Positions 12,401-24,845 of a stretch of 64,000 bases of DNA are shown here, piece after piece. The DNA comes from Polytrichum commune. Its lineage: Eukaryota; Streptophyta; Polytrichopsida; Polytrichales; Polytrichaceae. The position numbers and the translations under genes are program-made. Location: positions 8,002,501 through 8,066,500 of the forward strand of contig OX485808.1 in NCBI GenBank assembly GCA_950295325.1. The letters run 5' to 3'. A model generated the notes under the pieces. The model was given only the letters and a program-made list of their open reading frames with translations, made no database searches and had not been told where the DNA came from. Each line of letters begins with the position of its first letter. The stretch's first letter is position 1.

Positions 12401-12543
12401 CTTGGGTAGATACAAATTCCATATTCATAGCATAGAAACCACGGAAAAATCATAGTGGATCAGTGTCCATCCCTCAAAAGTACATAACTTTTGCAAAAAA
12501 CAACCTTGCTCGGATCGCAGAAGAAGCAACCCACGTTGAATGA
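9475..12543 (+). pseudogene. DUF7869-type putative transposase, decayed copy 1
   Basis: Colinear with the intact gene at 56,841-59,905. Exon 1 is 9475-10918, the intron is 10919-11056 (G|GTGATT ... TTTGCAG|AA) and exon 2 ends at TGA 12541-12543. Domain landmarks are IIHDKMNHAK, QLDNCTKDNKNRY and LLVGHTHDDIDASFGRW, a RNase H-like core pattern typical of DUF7869 proteins. Breaks relative to copy 2: a shift near 9,713, one extra A in an A run near 10,465, TAA at 10744-10746, TGA at 11383-11385 (Trp codon in copy 2), TGA at 12304-12306 and TAG at 12433-12435 (Trp codon in copy 2). Confidence 0.8.
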
Positions 12544-12564
12544 GAAGTTGGTAGGATTGTGTTA

Positions 12565-12978
12565 GCCACGGGTAGATCACTCCATTGTCAAGTTGAACAC
12601 CACGTGCGACCAAAAAAAATCTTCTTTTGGTAAGTTGTACCACCAAAATGAGTCAAAATTTTATCAAAATTTTATCATGAATAGATATACACAGTACCTA
12701 TGACATAGTTAAAAGTGGTAACTAAATTTGATGATTTGTTTTTTTCATAAAACATACCGTTTCTAACTAGAATGACACAGAATTGAACTAAACAAATTAC
12801 TAAAAAAAATAAAGATGACGAAAATTTTCAAAATATATAAAAAAGATACTATCAATGGTTATGTATATGTAGAAAAAATATCATAAATTTTAAAATTATA
12901 TATGGCATGTAATATAGGGGTAGCAAACTTTGTCCGCATGTGGTGTCAACTTGACAATGAAGTGACCTCCCCGTGATG
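12565..12978. mobile_element. About 0.4-kb MITE inserted just 3' of copy 1
   Basis: Absent at the matching place in copy 2, where GGATTGTG runs straight into TTAGCATGATTATAG. Imperfect inverted ends share CACGGG, GATCACT/GGTCACT and CATTGTCAAGTTGA. TTA(G) is duplicated at 12562-12565 and 12979-12982. The TTA duplication suggests a PIF/Harbinger-type Tourist MITE. Confidence 0.75.
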
Positions 12979-13450
12979 TTAGCATGATTATAGTGTAATA
13001 TATAATTCTACGAATATATATTACTCATATGTGTGCTCTTCAAAATTGGGGCAAAGTTTGGGTAGAACTTGCGAATGCTATATTGTTTGGGGTTGGATGA
13101 ATATCCATTTACTATATTTCAATACAAATGTGAAGTTCATTTTTTTATTAAGTTTGGGACTAAATTGTCCATTGAAGAAATATGCATTTATTGCATGCAC
13201 TTTGTATGTTGCAATGTCTATATTTTATTGACCATGCTAATAATATAAATCATTTTATATGTTTTTTGGGTGAAACTAGTTTGGAGTGCTTTACCCAAAG
13301 TGTTTTTGTTGATGAAGTTGGTGTTGAGTTCACGCATAATAGATTTGGGATATTAGAACATATAATATATTTGAGATTGTTCGCAATATAGTTTCGGAAC
13401 ACGGAATGTTGTTTGATCCATATATTAATTTGAGACTAGAGAAAGTCTCA

Positions 13451-13467
13451 ATTTAACGAATATAGTG
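13451..13467 (-). repeat. Right terminal inverted repeat, element 1
   Basis: ATTTAACGAATATAGTG, the complement of the left end. It is preceded by GAGAAAGTCTC, which is also present at the end of copy 2 (56,314 onward). Confidence 0.75.
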
Positions 13468-14207
13468 TTTGAGTAAGCCTAATACAAACTTTGTTGACTT
13501 TGCATTGCTTTTCCTAGAATATTGAACGCGTAATTGGTACAAAATGATTAGCATATCCAAGCCAAGGACGTAGCCATGTGGCTTGTAAATATTGGAGCTC
13601 ATATGAGATTTTATTACTTATGAAACTCAAGATTATCTTTCTTTTTAACTTATCATATAGGTATATCCAAATTCTAATCATGTTGACTTATCAACCTCAA
13701 ACAATCGATGAATGAAAGGAGGATGAAAGTAGCATGTAGTGTACCTGTGTAGTGGATATGGGGGATCCATAAGTGATGGAAGATATGATTCATTACCAAA
13801 CACATTCATGGGTGGTTGTAGCGAGTCTTTGTTGCAACTTATTTGTTTATGCACACATTGCATGTGGGCTTGAGGTAGAGAGGGTTAGCATATTATAAGC
13901 AACACCTAGGAGAGCATGTTTGCACCTCATAAATCACATGTTGAAATAAAAGTATGTGGAGCAGTGGTTCGGAGGTTCCCACTCCACATCAAGCACATAT
14001 CAACACAAAATTAAACTACGCTAGGCAGTCTAATTTTGGAAATCAACCCCCAACGTCCACTAATTTGGACATCTAGAACAATCATAAGCACAATCTTTAT
14101 ATACATGTCAAATGTTGCAACAATGCTAGTCTCAGTTTTTATGGTGGTCCTTATCGGTACTTCATGAGGTACTCCAAGTTTTGAGGGTAACGTGGCAAGG
14201 AACTCAC
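13468..14207. other. AT-rich spacer, no gene seen
   Basis: No exon, repeat array or terminal repeat could be supported here. Confidence 0.5.
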
Positions 14208-14546
14208 CATTAGCACCAAAAGAACGATGTCATCAGGAAGGGGGCCGTTTCCGTCGGGTGTTGTTGATGACAGCAACACATCTATGAAATCGTTGGGCTG
14301 GCCAGTGACTTTACCTTCTTCAAGGAGTTTCTTCCGTTCCTCAAACTTGGTCATCTTCCTCATCATATCCAAAACAACTCTATTTGTTTCTCTGAACTGT
14401 TTTGGGTAGCCCTGCCAATCTGCAATGAAGTTGAGGTAGGGGATATAGTCGCCTATGACAACAGCACCGCTTGCGCAAACACCCTGACAGTAGCTTTGTT
14501 GATTTCCAAAGAATCTGCAAGACCCTTTTCATCTGTTGAAAAATAC
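14208..14546 (-). pseudogene. Orphan cytochrome P450 exon
   Basis: Bounded by a plausible acceptor (ATGTGCAG|GTATTT) and donor (CTAATG|GTGAGT). The downstream frame reads GDYIPYLNFIADWQGYPK, then PNDFIDVLLSSTTPDG and LPDDIVLLVLM, matching the F-G to I-helix part of plant P450s. A frameshift is needed near 14,450 to join the first part (YFSTDEKGL...). No other P450 exon, heme-binding loop or I-helix AGxxT is seen nearby, so it is a fragment or captured exon. Confidence 0.65.
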
Positions 14547-15576
14547 CTGCACATATTACACGAGTGTTCATAATTATGCTTAGAAATTAATTAAACCAAG
14601 TTGCAGAATTGCAGATGACTTGAGTTACAACTAGGATTCAGAAGTTCTGCTGCTTGGGAAGTACAGCTTGAAATCAATTTTATATGCACAACTATTTAAG
14701 TTGTATGTCTGCCATGCCTAATGCAAACTATTTATTTAAAAGAAACCTACTCAATCAAGGTCAATTTAACATCTATTTGGATTTTAAAATTCCAGAGTGC
14801 ATATCGTGCTAATAGCTGTAACTTATGATTATTATGCTCAAGTAAAAGAACTGGTCCTCAAACATCGTAGGTAACGTCATAAATCGAACTAGATTATGGA
14901 TCAAACCATTATGGTTTGATGGCTATTAACCTCAACTGAAGTGTCGGTTTTGTGCGGTGCGGGTAGAGTGCTTCAGAGGGGACCCCATCTCTCTCTACTC
15001 TTAGATTCTTGGAGTAGACCTACCATGCAACAAACCCTAGAGAGAAATATTTGTATTAGACAAAAGGCAATTTTTGGGTTATGAAATAAAGAGACAATGA
15101 AGTCCTCCCTTTTCAAACTTCCACTTCCCCCTACAATCATGCCAACCACTGATATATTATTTTGCAAGGACAATTAATCTACAATTCTATGTGGAGGGGT
15201 GTCCAAATTTATGTCATCTAGGGTTTCGTTGACTTCACTAGCACATGGAGGTGTGCCCTTACTCCCTGTGGTGCCCATAAATCCTTTAAAACCATTGCGT
15301 ATATTAAAAAACATTAGCGTGGGAGATCAAAAATGTGAAAAGAGCCCATTCATATTGCAAGGGGTATTTGTCCACCTTTGGAAGGTGGATTTTGTTCAAG
15401 GCATTACACTTTTTGGTATAGTAAGTGTGGGTTGCCTTTTTGGAGTTACATGTTGCCATAACTTTTTACCAACATTATCTTGTTTACCAACTAAGTTATA
15501 CCATATTCTTCGATGTGCATACTAACTCTGTCATACTTATGTTATTTGGGTTAAAAGAGATACTCTCAGCAAAATG
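14547..15576. other. Spacer, no gene seen
   Basis: Several short ORFs occur but none shows a recognisable domain or splice context. Confidence 0.45.
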
Positions 15577-16048
15577 GAGTTATCCGTAAAGTAAGTTGGT
15601 GTTTTGACAGATTTTGAGTGCATTATTCACACAAACCCATGAAAACGCAAAGTAAGGCTCTTGAATTCCGGGGCATAATACACAAGGCCAGGGTTTAGGG
15701 TTAGAGCTGGTCTACTTGTTTTTGGATGAGAGAATCGGGGTCCGCCTTCCCCCCTTCCCCTGTCCACCATGACCTCACCATCGCCATCGCCATCATGCGC
15801 GTCTTGTCTACACCCCTAACATAATTAGCGAAACAGGAGAGGGCCCTCTGACAAAGCGACGCTAAATTCCTGGGGCGCGCTCGCAACACAGGAGCAAATT
15901 TTTTTTTTCACCATTTCCGGTCCCTCAAAAGATTTGTGCCTATGTTTTTTTATAGCTACAGACACCTGCTCCACTTTTAGGGCCTATCACACAATTTTCT
16001 CAAATCCAGGCCCAAAACCCTCTCTTCAACTCACTTTACGGATAACTC
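15577..16048. mobile_element. 472-bp MITE with GAGTTATCC ends
   Basis: Inverted ends GAGTTATCCGTAAAGTAAGT (left) and GAGTTATCCGTAAAGTGAGT (right). The outer nine bases match the ends of the Mutator-like element that starts 318 bp away, so it is probably a non-autonomous relative. No clear duplication flanks it. Confidence 0.65.
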
Positions 16049-16739
16049 TAATGTTGTAGCAATGCGTAACTCCAAATCGTAACCCACACTAATTAGAAAA
16101 AAAAGGTGTAGATGGATACACATGTTTGTGGCAGATGGAAATCCATGCTAACTAAGTGTAAACGTTCCTGAAAACAAATGGGAGGTTGCATCTGCTGGGC
16201 ACCTTAGACTCCCAGTTCAGAAGCCTATAAGGAATCATACCACCATCAATATCTAAATTGCACAACGAAATTGATGATGTGAGGAGGAATTGCAAACAAC
16301 CTGCAACAGGAACATACATGAATGTGCAGGTTGTGGAATGTAGCAAGAAAAAGAATTATGCAATTAGAGTTATCCGCTAACCCCCCTAAACACCTGCTGA
16401 GTTGGGGGAGTTAGAAGAATCACCCGTCGGTATACAAAAAGCCAGCCCGTCAGCACGATCTAAAAAAAAACGCGGACCCAGACTCCTTTTTGGGTGTGGG
16501 AGAGGGTCAAAACGCGTTTGACCCAAGGTTACCATTTGGAACGGGTCCGACACGGTTTTGAGACCGGGTCGAGTTGGAGCCCGGTTTGGAATCTACATTG
16601 GGGTTAATGGATAAGTCTAATGAAGAATTTAATTTAAAATGCCCATATTTGGATCTAGCCACCCCACATGATGACATCATATTATGACGCCACCCATAAA
16701 ACGTGGGCATCTACCGTATTTATCTATGACACCGCCCCT

Positions 16740-17040
16740 AAATCGTGGCCACCTACCACGGGTCTAAACTTGGGAACCGGGCGGCCCCTGTCACTAGGGC
16801 GCTCCATAGAACCAAGGGCAGAGTGCACCCTAGCCATGGATGCGCCCCGGGACGGTGGACGGCCGGGATTCGGGCGGGCAACGGGCCCTGCCAGGGCTGC
16901 GGGCCCCGGGCGCAGAGGGAGGGAGACGGGGGAAGGGGGGGCTGACACCCCCTACTTGGGCACCAATGACAGGGGAACGCCGGCAGTTAATTACAGATTT
17001 CCCCTGTTTCAGGGGTTTCGCCAATGGGATCTCAACCAAT
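16740..17040 (+). repeat. Left long GC-rich inverted repeat of the Mutator-like element
   Basis: Inverted partner at 25,327-25,600. ORFs in this block are products of GC-rich composition, not genes. Confidence 0.8.
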
Positions 17041-17227
17041 TATGCCCAAAAATCTCCCCCATCACTGCTTCACACATGAGATTGCGAGCCGGGAGTATTT
17101 GGACACTTGGATTACCGTTCTCCCTCTTCAATATGACGCGTTTGGGAAACACAAAAGAAGGCACACGATCAAGATGTCGTTCTTTCATTAATATGACATT
17201 TGGCGTAAATTTGTTGTATTATTGAGG

Positions 17228-18801
17228 TGTGAGGCCAAATCCACCACCCTTAAGCGTCCTAGTCCGGGTGATGGCTTTGAGAATCACATTCAGTTCCTAA
17301 TACCAATACGTGAATTGCTATATGGCTCTCATGTCCAAGGCCCTAACTTCATCTTAACTCACTTGCTTTATTATTGTGAGCATCCTTGCTCGTAGCGGCA
17401 TTCGATTTCTCAAGGGTCCAACCCACGGCCTTGGCCACACATGCCCTTAAAGAGATCCCTCTAGACTTCTTGATTTTTACTTCCTTTATCTTGTCCTTGC
17501 TAGGATCCTCCACAGTCTCCATTAATTGTGCACGTAATATATTCCAACCAAAAAGTACGAGTGTTTAAAAACACTTGCCTCAATGGGTAACCATCAACAC
17601 ATTTAAAAGTCCCACACACTTCTACTTTCCTAATAAATCCAACTCTACCCAAAAACCAAGATGGCATGCAAGGATCTCGTATGGTCTAGCAATCCCCCAA
17701 GGGATCATCCTAACTACAACCCCCCTAGTAGCCTAACTTATTAGAGCTAACTAAATAACTTAAACCCAGCCGAGGCCCCTCCAGCAGTCGCTCCTTAACC
17801 TTCCAGCAGTCGTTCTTAACCTTCCAGCAGTCAGCTGCTTAGCTGAAGCCCAACCGAGGTGCCTCCCAGAAGTCAGCTGCTTAACCTTACAGCAGTCAGC
17901 TGCTTAGCTGAAGCCCAAGCCGAGGTGCCTCCAGCAGTCAGCTGCTTAACCTTACAGCAGTCAGCTGCTTAGCTGAAGCCCAAGCCGAGGCCCTCCCAGC
18001 AGTCGCTCCTTAACCTTCCAGCAGTCGCTCTTAACCTTCCAGCAGTCAGCTGCTTAGCTGAAGCCCAAGCCGAGGTCCCTTCTAGCAATCAACTCCTTAA
18101 CCTTATAGTCTTTGCTAACCTTAATACAACCCCTCCCATCCGCTAATCAAGGTCTTCTAAATTCTTCTTCTCTTTTCTTTCTTTTGCTTCTAAGTCTTGA
18201 GCTAATTTAGCACACTACTCTAACCAACTACCACCTAATCACTACATGCAAACTTAAGCTCTAGAACTCCCTCACTTGGGAGGCCTTGAGAGAGAGAGCT
18301 TAACTAATTAACTTCACTAAAAACTAATGTAACACACACATGGCTCAAGCTCTTTAGAGCTTGCTCCCTTAAGAGCGCTTGATGGAGAGAGTTGCAAATG
18401 AGAGAAAGAACACCTTAAGTAGCAAAGAGGGAGAGAGAGGTGAGGATAGGGTGGGAGGATTAGCACCTCCAATCACAATCCCTTAACCTTCACCTTCAAA
18501 GTAGGGACTAATCCCCTTCCACCAAGCTTCCTTCTTCCTAAACTACCAAGGTGGATCCAAAAGTGGGCATTTAACCCGCGGAGCTCACCTTGCCTCACCC
18601 CCTTTACTCACATAATCAAGGCATCCTCTTATTGAAATCAAACCTTGAAATAACTACACAACACACTCTAATGCCTAAACTTAAATCCAAACCACACTTC
18701 ACTATTTTTATGTTTTGTGAATAATCACAACACATCAAAGTCAAACTAAAATTGGTTTCGAAGAGTTAATCACCACATGTGGGCACCATTTTGGGCTCAC
18801 A
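17228..18801 (-). mobile_element. Solo LTR-like element, copy Y (TSD TGAGG)
   Basis: Starts TGTGAGGCC and ends GGGCTCACA. TGAGG is duplicated at 17223-17227 and 18802-18806. It is inserted between the left inverted repeat and the gene of the Mutator-like element. The same family as copies Z and X, and inverted relative to Z. Confidence 0.8.
17765..18085 (+). repeat. Minisatellite in LTR copy Y
   Basis: Repeated CCTTCCAGCAGTCAGCTGCT plus TAGCTGAAGCCCAAGCCGAGG, with shorter variants. It occupies the same position in the LTR as the unrelated repeats in copies Z and X. Confidence 0.85.
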
Positions 18802-19517
18802 TGAGGGAATACAAAAACATAAGTAATATAAGCTTCAAAATAGATACAGCGTTTTAAGCAATATAGATGGTATGAAACAATATCTCATAACTCCACACAA
18901 ATAAATATTCCCAATAATTCTTGAAATAAGAGTTCAAATTTTTTAGGTGTTGCCTACCCAAGTTGGCAACGATTATCTAGATTTCTACTAACTTTTGAAC
19001 ACTACCAATTTCATCAAAACCAAAATATCAAGAGTTTTTCAAAAAATGACTAGACAACAATGGTACATGATATTTACCAACCGCCAAGGTTAAGCAAAAC
19101 GAATATATTCATCCGGTAAGGTTATTCCATATATGGATTTCCCACTGTGTTCAATAAGAAGGGTGTAAGATTGTGCATTTTTCCCTTCATTCGAAAAATT
19201 GTAGGTGACTAACTTTCCTAATTCCCATACATTGGCATTCTCGTTGTAAAGCTCGACCATTTGCCCAACATAAGAACCGTCAATTCCAATGGAACCGGTG
19301 TGAGATTCGCCCCGTATAATTGTATTTCCACAATTATGGCAATCCTTACACTGCTCCCCATCGCACAACAAATTGTGATCTCCACTAACCCGACATTTCT
19401 GTTTGTACAATTTCGGGAGTTGCATCCGCTTTCGCTTTCGAGCCATAGATTGTCGTCGCCGAGCCTCCATTGTTGTTTCAGGTCGTGCCAAGGCAATGCT
19501 TCTAATTATTGGTGGTC

Positions 19518-20228
19518 CTACATAAGATAAGATTGGAATCAATAAAAATATAATAATAATAATAAATAAATAAAAATCTTCACTTATTTCATAACAATAT
19601 TATTTTATTTGATAATAATTTTAAATTTATAACTTAAAAAATAATTCATAATATAGAAAATTTATAATTATTTGAATATATACCTTCAATTTCTTTTAAA
19701 AAATTATTTTTATTTTTATTGGATTTATATAAAATTGACATTGATTTTATTCATTTAATTATAATATTAATTAATTTGATTTGATTAAAAAACTAATTTA
19801 TTTTATTAAAAATACAGTTAATCTGATAAAATATCTGATTTATTTCATAAAATATTTTATTTATATGATAAGATATTTTATTAAATTAAATTTATAAATA
19901 TGTAAATTTATAACTTATCTGATTAAAAACCATTTTATTTGATAAAATATCTAACTTATTTGATACAATATCCGATTTATTTGATTTTAAATCTATATTA
20001 TTATGTAAAATATATAATTTATTTGATAAAATATCTATATATTCTAATAATATATATTTTATAAAAAAACAACCTTAATTATGTTCACATTCATTTTAAA
20101 GTAATATGAAGATATTATTATTTATTTCATAACAATACTAATTTGTTTAATAACAATATTAATCTATTTCATAACCATTTTAAACAATTCTATAACAATT
20201 TTAATGGAGCATATTAAATTAGAAGTAC
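19518..20228 (-). other. AT-rich intron of the Mutator-like gene
   Basis: 711-bp intron with donor CATCAG|GTACTT and acceptor CTTATGTAG|GACC. It is rich in degenerate GATAAAATATCTGATTTATT units and has no coding potential. Confidence 0.65.
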
Positions 20229-23200
20229 CTGATGCTTGTGAGGGGTTTATGTCTCCACTTGAACCAGCTACATCCTTGTTTTTGGGATTCCATGGCCTCC
20301 CATGTCCAAATCTGGTCCTTGATACATTCGCTTGAACTGAAGCGATACTACTACCAGCGCGAGGCAAAGAAATACGTCTAGGAACTAATTGAGGGTTGAA
20401 GGCAAATTGAAGCTCTCTTTTTAGGTCATTCAACCTTCTAATTGCGTTTTCTACATGTTCTAGTCATATGTTTTTCATCTTATCAGTTGTGAAATAATCT
20501 CGACCCAACTCATTATATAAATCATTTAGCTTCTCCAAACGAACTTGAGTATGAGGATGAGCCTCCACTTCGGTTGTTTCCACTTGTATTACACTAAGGC
20601 TATCGTCTCGTTCACCAATATCATCAATTGCTGGAGGTAAAGGGTTAATTTCAGGGCTTTGTGGAGGAGAAACCACGTCATCTTCTTCCACATCGTCTAA
20701 ATTGTTTACAAATCCACCTTCTTCAACAAATAATATGCGCTTTAAATATGTGAATTCCTCATCCACCAACTTCCTCACAGCAAGAAGATGTTTGCAAATA
20801 GAGACTCTATCTTCACACTCACAACACTCAGTGCCCAAATTCACTGCATACCATCGCTCAAGTATTGTTTGGCTACGAATGAGAAATTCCATACCAACAT
20901 CATCGATAACTTCAAGGTTTTTTGAAGGATCAGCCTTAATCCTTTCTACCATGGTGTTAGCATTCTGCATACGGGCTGTATATTGTCTATCTTTTCCCCT
21001 TGTTGAATACTTTCGTGAATCACTTAGTGCATTGACATGCATGTAGTGCTCTATCAGTGTCCCACCACCAATTCTAAGGCCCGTTCCAGGTTGTCCTACA
21101 CATCAAAGACAATAAAGGTTAATAACAATTATAATATTATGAAAATTAATATTACATATGTATGTTATTATTTAATTGATAATTCATATATTATTCAAAT
21201 ATTCAAATCAATCACATACCTATAAGTGCCCAAATTAGTTGATCCAATCGTCGATTGACTTTCTTATCGAGCAAAGTATATTTTATGAAATGCCATAATC
21301 TTTCCACAAGATTTGTTGTATTCACAAATCCATGCTCGTATAGACGGTTGAATCGTGGCCACATACCACGCCACTTGCAGTTCTCCGCCCATCCAGTCGC
21401 AACATTGTTCAAAACAAGTTTTTCGCTTGCCCATGTGATTTTGAATTCAACATATTTTGTATTGAACTGGGTCTCGGTAAGGCATTTCAAAAGGCTGCAC
21501 ATATCACGATAAAGTTGAGTTCTCTTATCAACAGTCACATGAGACACAAGATGTTTCATCCACGCCTTTTTAACATGAAACTAACACAATAATAATTTGC
21601 ATTTGATTTGCTCACCACCTGTGATATTGTTCGCCCAACACCATGGATCCTCATTGATCAGTGTTGTGAAAGCGTTAAACTCTGTTGTGTTTTTGTCAAT
21701 AACTATTGCATTGGGTCTAACAGGTCCCATTCTCTCAAAGACTACTCGCAAAGTAATCCTCAATGCCGTTGCCTCAAGACCTGCTTGATAATCATTAGAA
21801 TAAAGCATCAAGAAAATGGGCATACCGTATCCGCGATTATTGGGACACATTGCAGCATACAACGGCAACCCATATTGGTTGGTCTTGAACGTACTGTCAA
21901 TTGCCCAAGCCGAGTTTGGAGTAATTTGAATAGCCAGCTCCCGCATCCAATCGTTTTGTATGACTAAAACAAAAGGACGTTTCTCTGGGTCTTCATTGTT
22001 TGGATCGTAAGCTTGAAAATAAATGACTACACCGTTTTCCTTCCAACTATCTAATTGGCTGTGTATGTTGGCCCAATCATCGTCCTTTACTTGTCCACCT
22101 TTTTGCATAGAGTATGCCAAATTAGAAACCTCTTTTGGTGTAGGAAAAAACCTATAAGAAACTTTTTCATGAGGCTCAACTTGTTCTTGTAAAATAGGCG
22201 CCCTACTTCGAGCTGCAACAACTGCTGAATTCACCTTATTCATGTTATGCAAGTTTTCTTGGAGATGATGAATGGCCACAGGGTGGAGAGGCAAGAAGAA
22301 CACGTCATCAATTGAACCAGGAACATGTCCAGAGTGTCCTTTGTGAAGATGGATTTGTAATATATCTCAACATCAAAACATGCAATAACAATTATTCAAA
22401 TTAAAAAGAAATATATAAATTTAGTTATACAAATATGCTTAAAAATAAAGAATTCAAATGAGGTTAGCAATATTACCTCTACATCTCTGTCGTTATTTGT
22501 TGGATGCACAATCTTGATGAGGAACTCACATCCAGCATATCTTATTGTACTATATTGTCGAATTTTTGTGGTGGGTAAAACAAGTGAAGTTTCATTTGTC
22601 CTTCTTTCTTTCCCATCCCGAAAATAGCCGCCCCGACTACACCGATATACAGTAACTCTTGCAGGAAAAAGGGTGGTAGTAACGATATACTCATGATTAA
22701 GTTTCAAGTGGACCTGATATTCATAACAATGCCAACATATAAGATTATCAATATATTTAAATAAAATACTAATATACTAGAATCAAATACATAAAGAATC
22801 TAACAATGTATTGAATTATGATGAAAAGAATAAATATAATATTACCTTATGCTAAAAAATGAGCTCTTTCAATCTTTCGTCTAGATAATTGGTTGGCACA
22901 CGAATGACCTCATCGTAGTGATATTTTTTTCACTTTATTGGGCTGGGACGTTTCTTTGCAGAGCACATAGAACATTGAAGGCAAATTTCACTAATGTATT
23001 TGTGCGGGATTCCATAGTGAGAAGATCCTACGAGCCACCCTTTTGAATTGATAATATTTTGGGTAGCATTCATTCTATGATGTGGAATTTTACTTGTATG
23101 GGCTTCAAACACAATATTCTCACACTCTTCAAGAAAAAGAATAACAAGGTGAGAGATGTTAACATTCTTATGAAACAGTCTCAAGTGGTTATTGTGTTGT

Positions 23201-23466
23201 GCTACACGTAGGCTATTCTCTAGTTTCCTCCATTTTTTCAATGCCTCTCGATGGGTAACAACTAATGACAAATTGGGTTTGGCAAATGATGGTTCTACAC
23301 TCAATACCCCCTCACCAATGGCCTCAATTTCATGTTGAAGACATGAAATCATGTAGCTATATGATCGCTCTGAAAAAATATGAAAAGTTCGTGAAACAAA
23401 TTGTGAAATTTGCAGATGAGTATCACCTTCTGGACTACTGACATCTCCAAGCTCTTGCACATTACC

Positions 23467-24845
23467 CAGGGTTGTCTATCGCGACGTCATGACGGTGTCG
23501 TGCCGTCATGTCGTGTCGTGTCGTGACGGACCCCTCCGTCACGACACAATAGGGTCCACGTAGGGTCAACATAGGGGGAACGGACTAGGGTGGGTAAAAT
23601 ACTTACCTTCTTGCCAAGGTGGCGTCCTATGTGGCAGAAAACGCCGACGTGGTCGTGGATATGCCTAGCGCCAGGTAAATCATTTTGCCATTTTGTTCAC
23701 CATTTTGTTAAAATCAAAGTAGTAAAAAACGACTAAGGAGGGTGTGGGGCGGACGGGGGACGAGGGTGGGGCGGACGGGGGTGGGGGGGGGGAACGGAGC
23801 GGACGGGGGGGGGAACGGGGCGCGGACGGGGGGGAACGGGGCGGACGAGGTTGGGAACGGGGCGGACGGGGTCGGGAACGGGGCGGACGGGGTCGGGAAC
23901 GGGGGCGGACGGGGGGGAACGGGAGCGGACGGAGGGGGGGGGAATTTTTTTTTTAAATGGGGCGGACGGGGAAGGGGGGGGGGGAAAAAAAAAAAAAAAA
24001 TTGGGGCCGACGGGGGAGCGGACGGAGGGGCGGACGGGGGGGAACGGGGCGCGGACCGGGGGGGAACGGGGCGCGGACGGGGTTGGGAACGGGGCGGACG
24101 GGGTTGGGAACGGGGTTGGGAACGGGGCGGACGGGGTCGGGAACGGGGGTGGACGGGGTTGGGAACGGGGCGGACGGGGTTGGGAACGGGGTTGGGAACG
24201 GGGTTGGGAACGGGGCGGACGGGGTCGGGAACGGGGGTGGACGGAGGGGGGGGAAATTTTTTTAAAAAAAATGGGGTGGACGGGGGAGCGGACGGAGGGG
24301 CGGACGGGGGGGAACGGGGCGCGGACGGGGGGGGGAACGGGGCGCGGACGGGGGGGAACGGGGCGCGGACGGGGCGCGGACGGGGTTGGGAACGGGGCGG
24401 ACGGGGTCGGGAACGGGGGCGGACGGAGGGGGGGGGAATTTTTTTTTTTAAAATGGGGCGGACGGGGAAGGGGGGGGGAAAAAAAAAAAAAAAAAAAAAA
24501 CTGGGGCGGACGGGGGAGCGGACGGAGGGGCGGACGGGGGGGAACGGGGCGGATGGGGTTGGGAATGAAGCAGACGGGGTCGGGAACAGGGGCGGACGGG
24601 GGGGCGGACGGGCTCTAGTAAATTTTTCCCCACTTTACCTTTACTTTGCTGACATGTCATCACACGTGGACATTGTAAATCCTACGTGTCTGAATTGGGT
24701 TAATGTAATTACACAAAAAAATCGGTAAAATTCAAGTCCGTCAGGATAAAGACAGCATCCGGCATAATGTCGTGACGGATACGTGTCGTGACGGCACGAC
24801 ATTATGCCGGGATTACCCTCCGTCACGACACAATAGACAACCCTG
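23467..24845. mobile_element. 1.38-kb non-autonomous hAT element (TSD ACATTACC)
   Basis: Inverted ends begin CAGGGTTGTCTAT on both sides and continue imperfectly through GTCGTGACGG motifs. The perfect 8-bp duplication ACATTACC lies at 23459-23466 and 24846-24853, diagnostic of hAT. There is no transposase. The interior is a GC-rich minisatellite. The insertion splits a coding exon of the Mutator-like gene. Confidence 0.92.
23745..24612 (+). repeat. GC-rich minisatellite inside the hAT element
   Basis: Units such as GGCGGACGGGGTTGGGAACG and GGGGGAACGGGGCGCGGAC, with three larger repeats that each include a poly-T or poly-A tract (about 23,940-24,000, 24,255-24,270 and 24,435-24,500). The long Gly/Arg-rich ORFs here are artefacts of composition. 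Confidence 0.9.

Larger units (their letters stand above)
5626..13467 (+). mobile_element. 7.8-kb DNA transposon with DUF7869-type gene (element 1)
   Basis: Ends are CACTATATTCGTTAATTT (5,626) and its complement ending 13,467, giving an inverted repeat of about 17 bp. Inside are a subterminal site A (5,651-5,670), a 2.4-kb non-coding 5' part with an internal duplication, a TATA box at 8,015, an array of 15 site A copies and a decayed two-exon gene. The 3' flank from 12,982 to 13,467 is colinear with 56,314-56,825 reversed, where the second copy ends at the same repeat. No clear target-site duplication is visible. Confidence 0.7.

Noticed and set aside
1-13467. One composite element covering locus 1 and element 1
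   Set aside because: An inward-pointing terminal repeat at 5,626 separates them, and in the second locus the two genes are arranged differently.
16668-17225. 185-codon ORF and overlapping frames in GC-rich sequence
   Set aside because: It is the long inverted repeat of the Mutator-like element; the partner at 25,327-25,600 gives mirror ORFs.
23742-24728. 328-codon Gly/Arg-rich ORF
   Set aside because: All frames are open because of the GC-rich minisatellite; it lies inside a non-autonomous hAT element.
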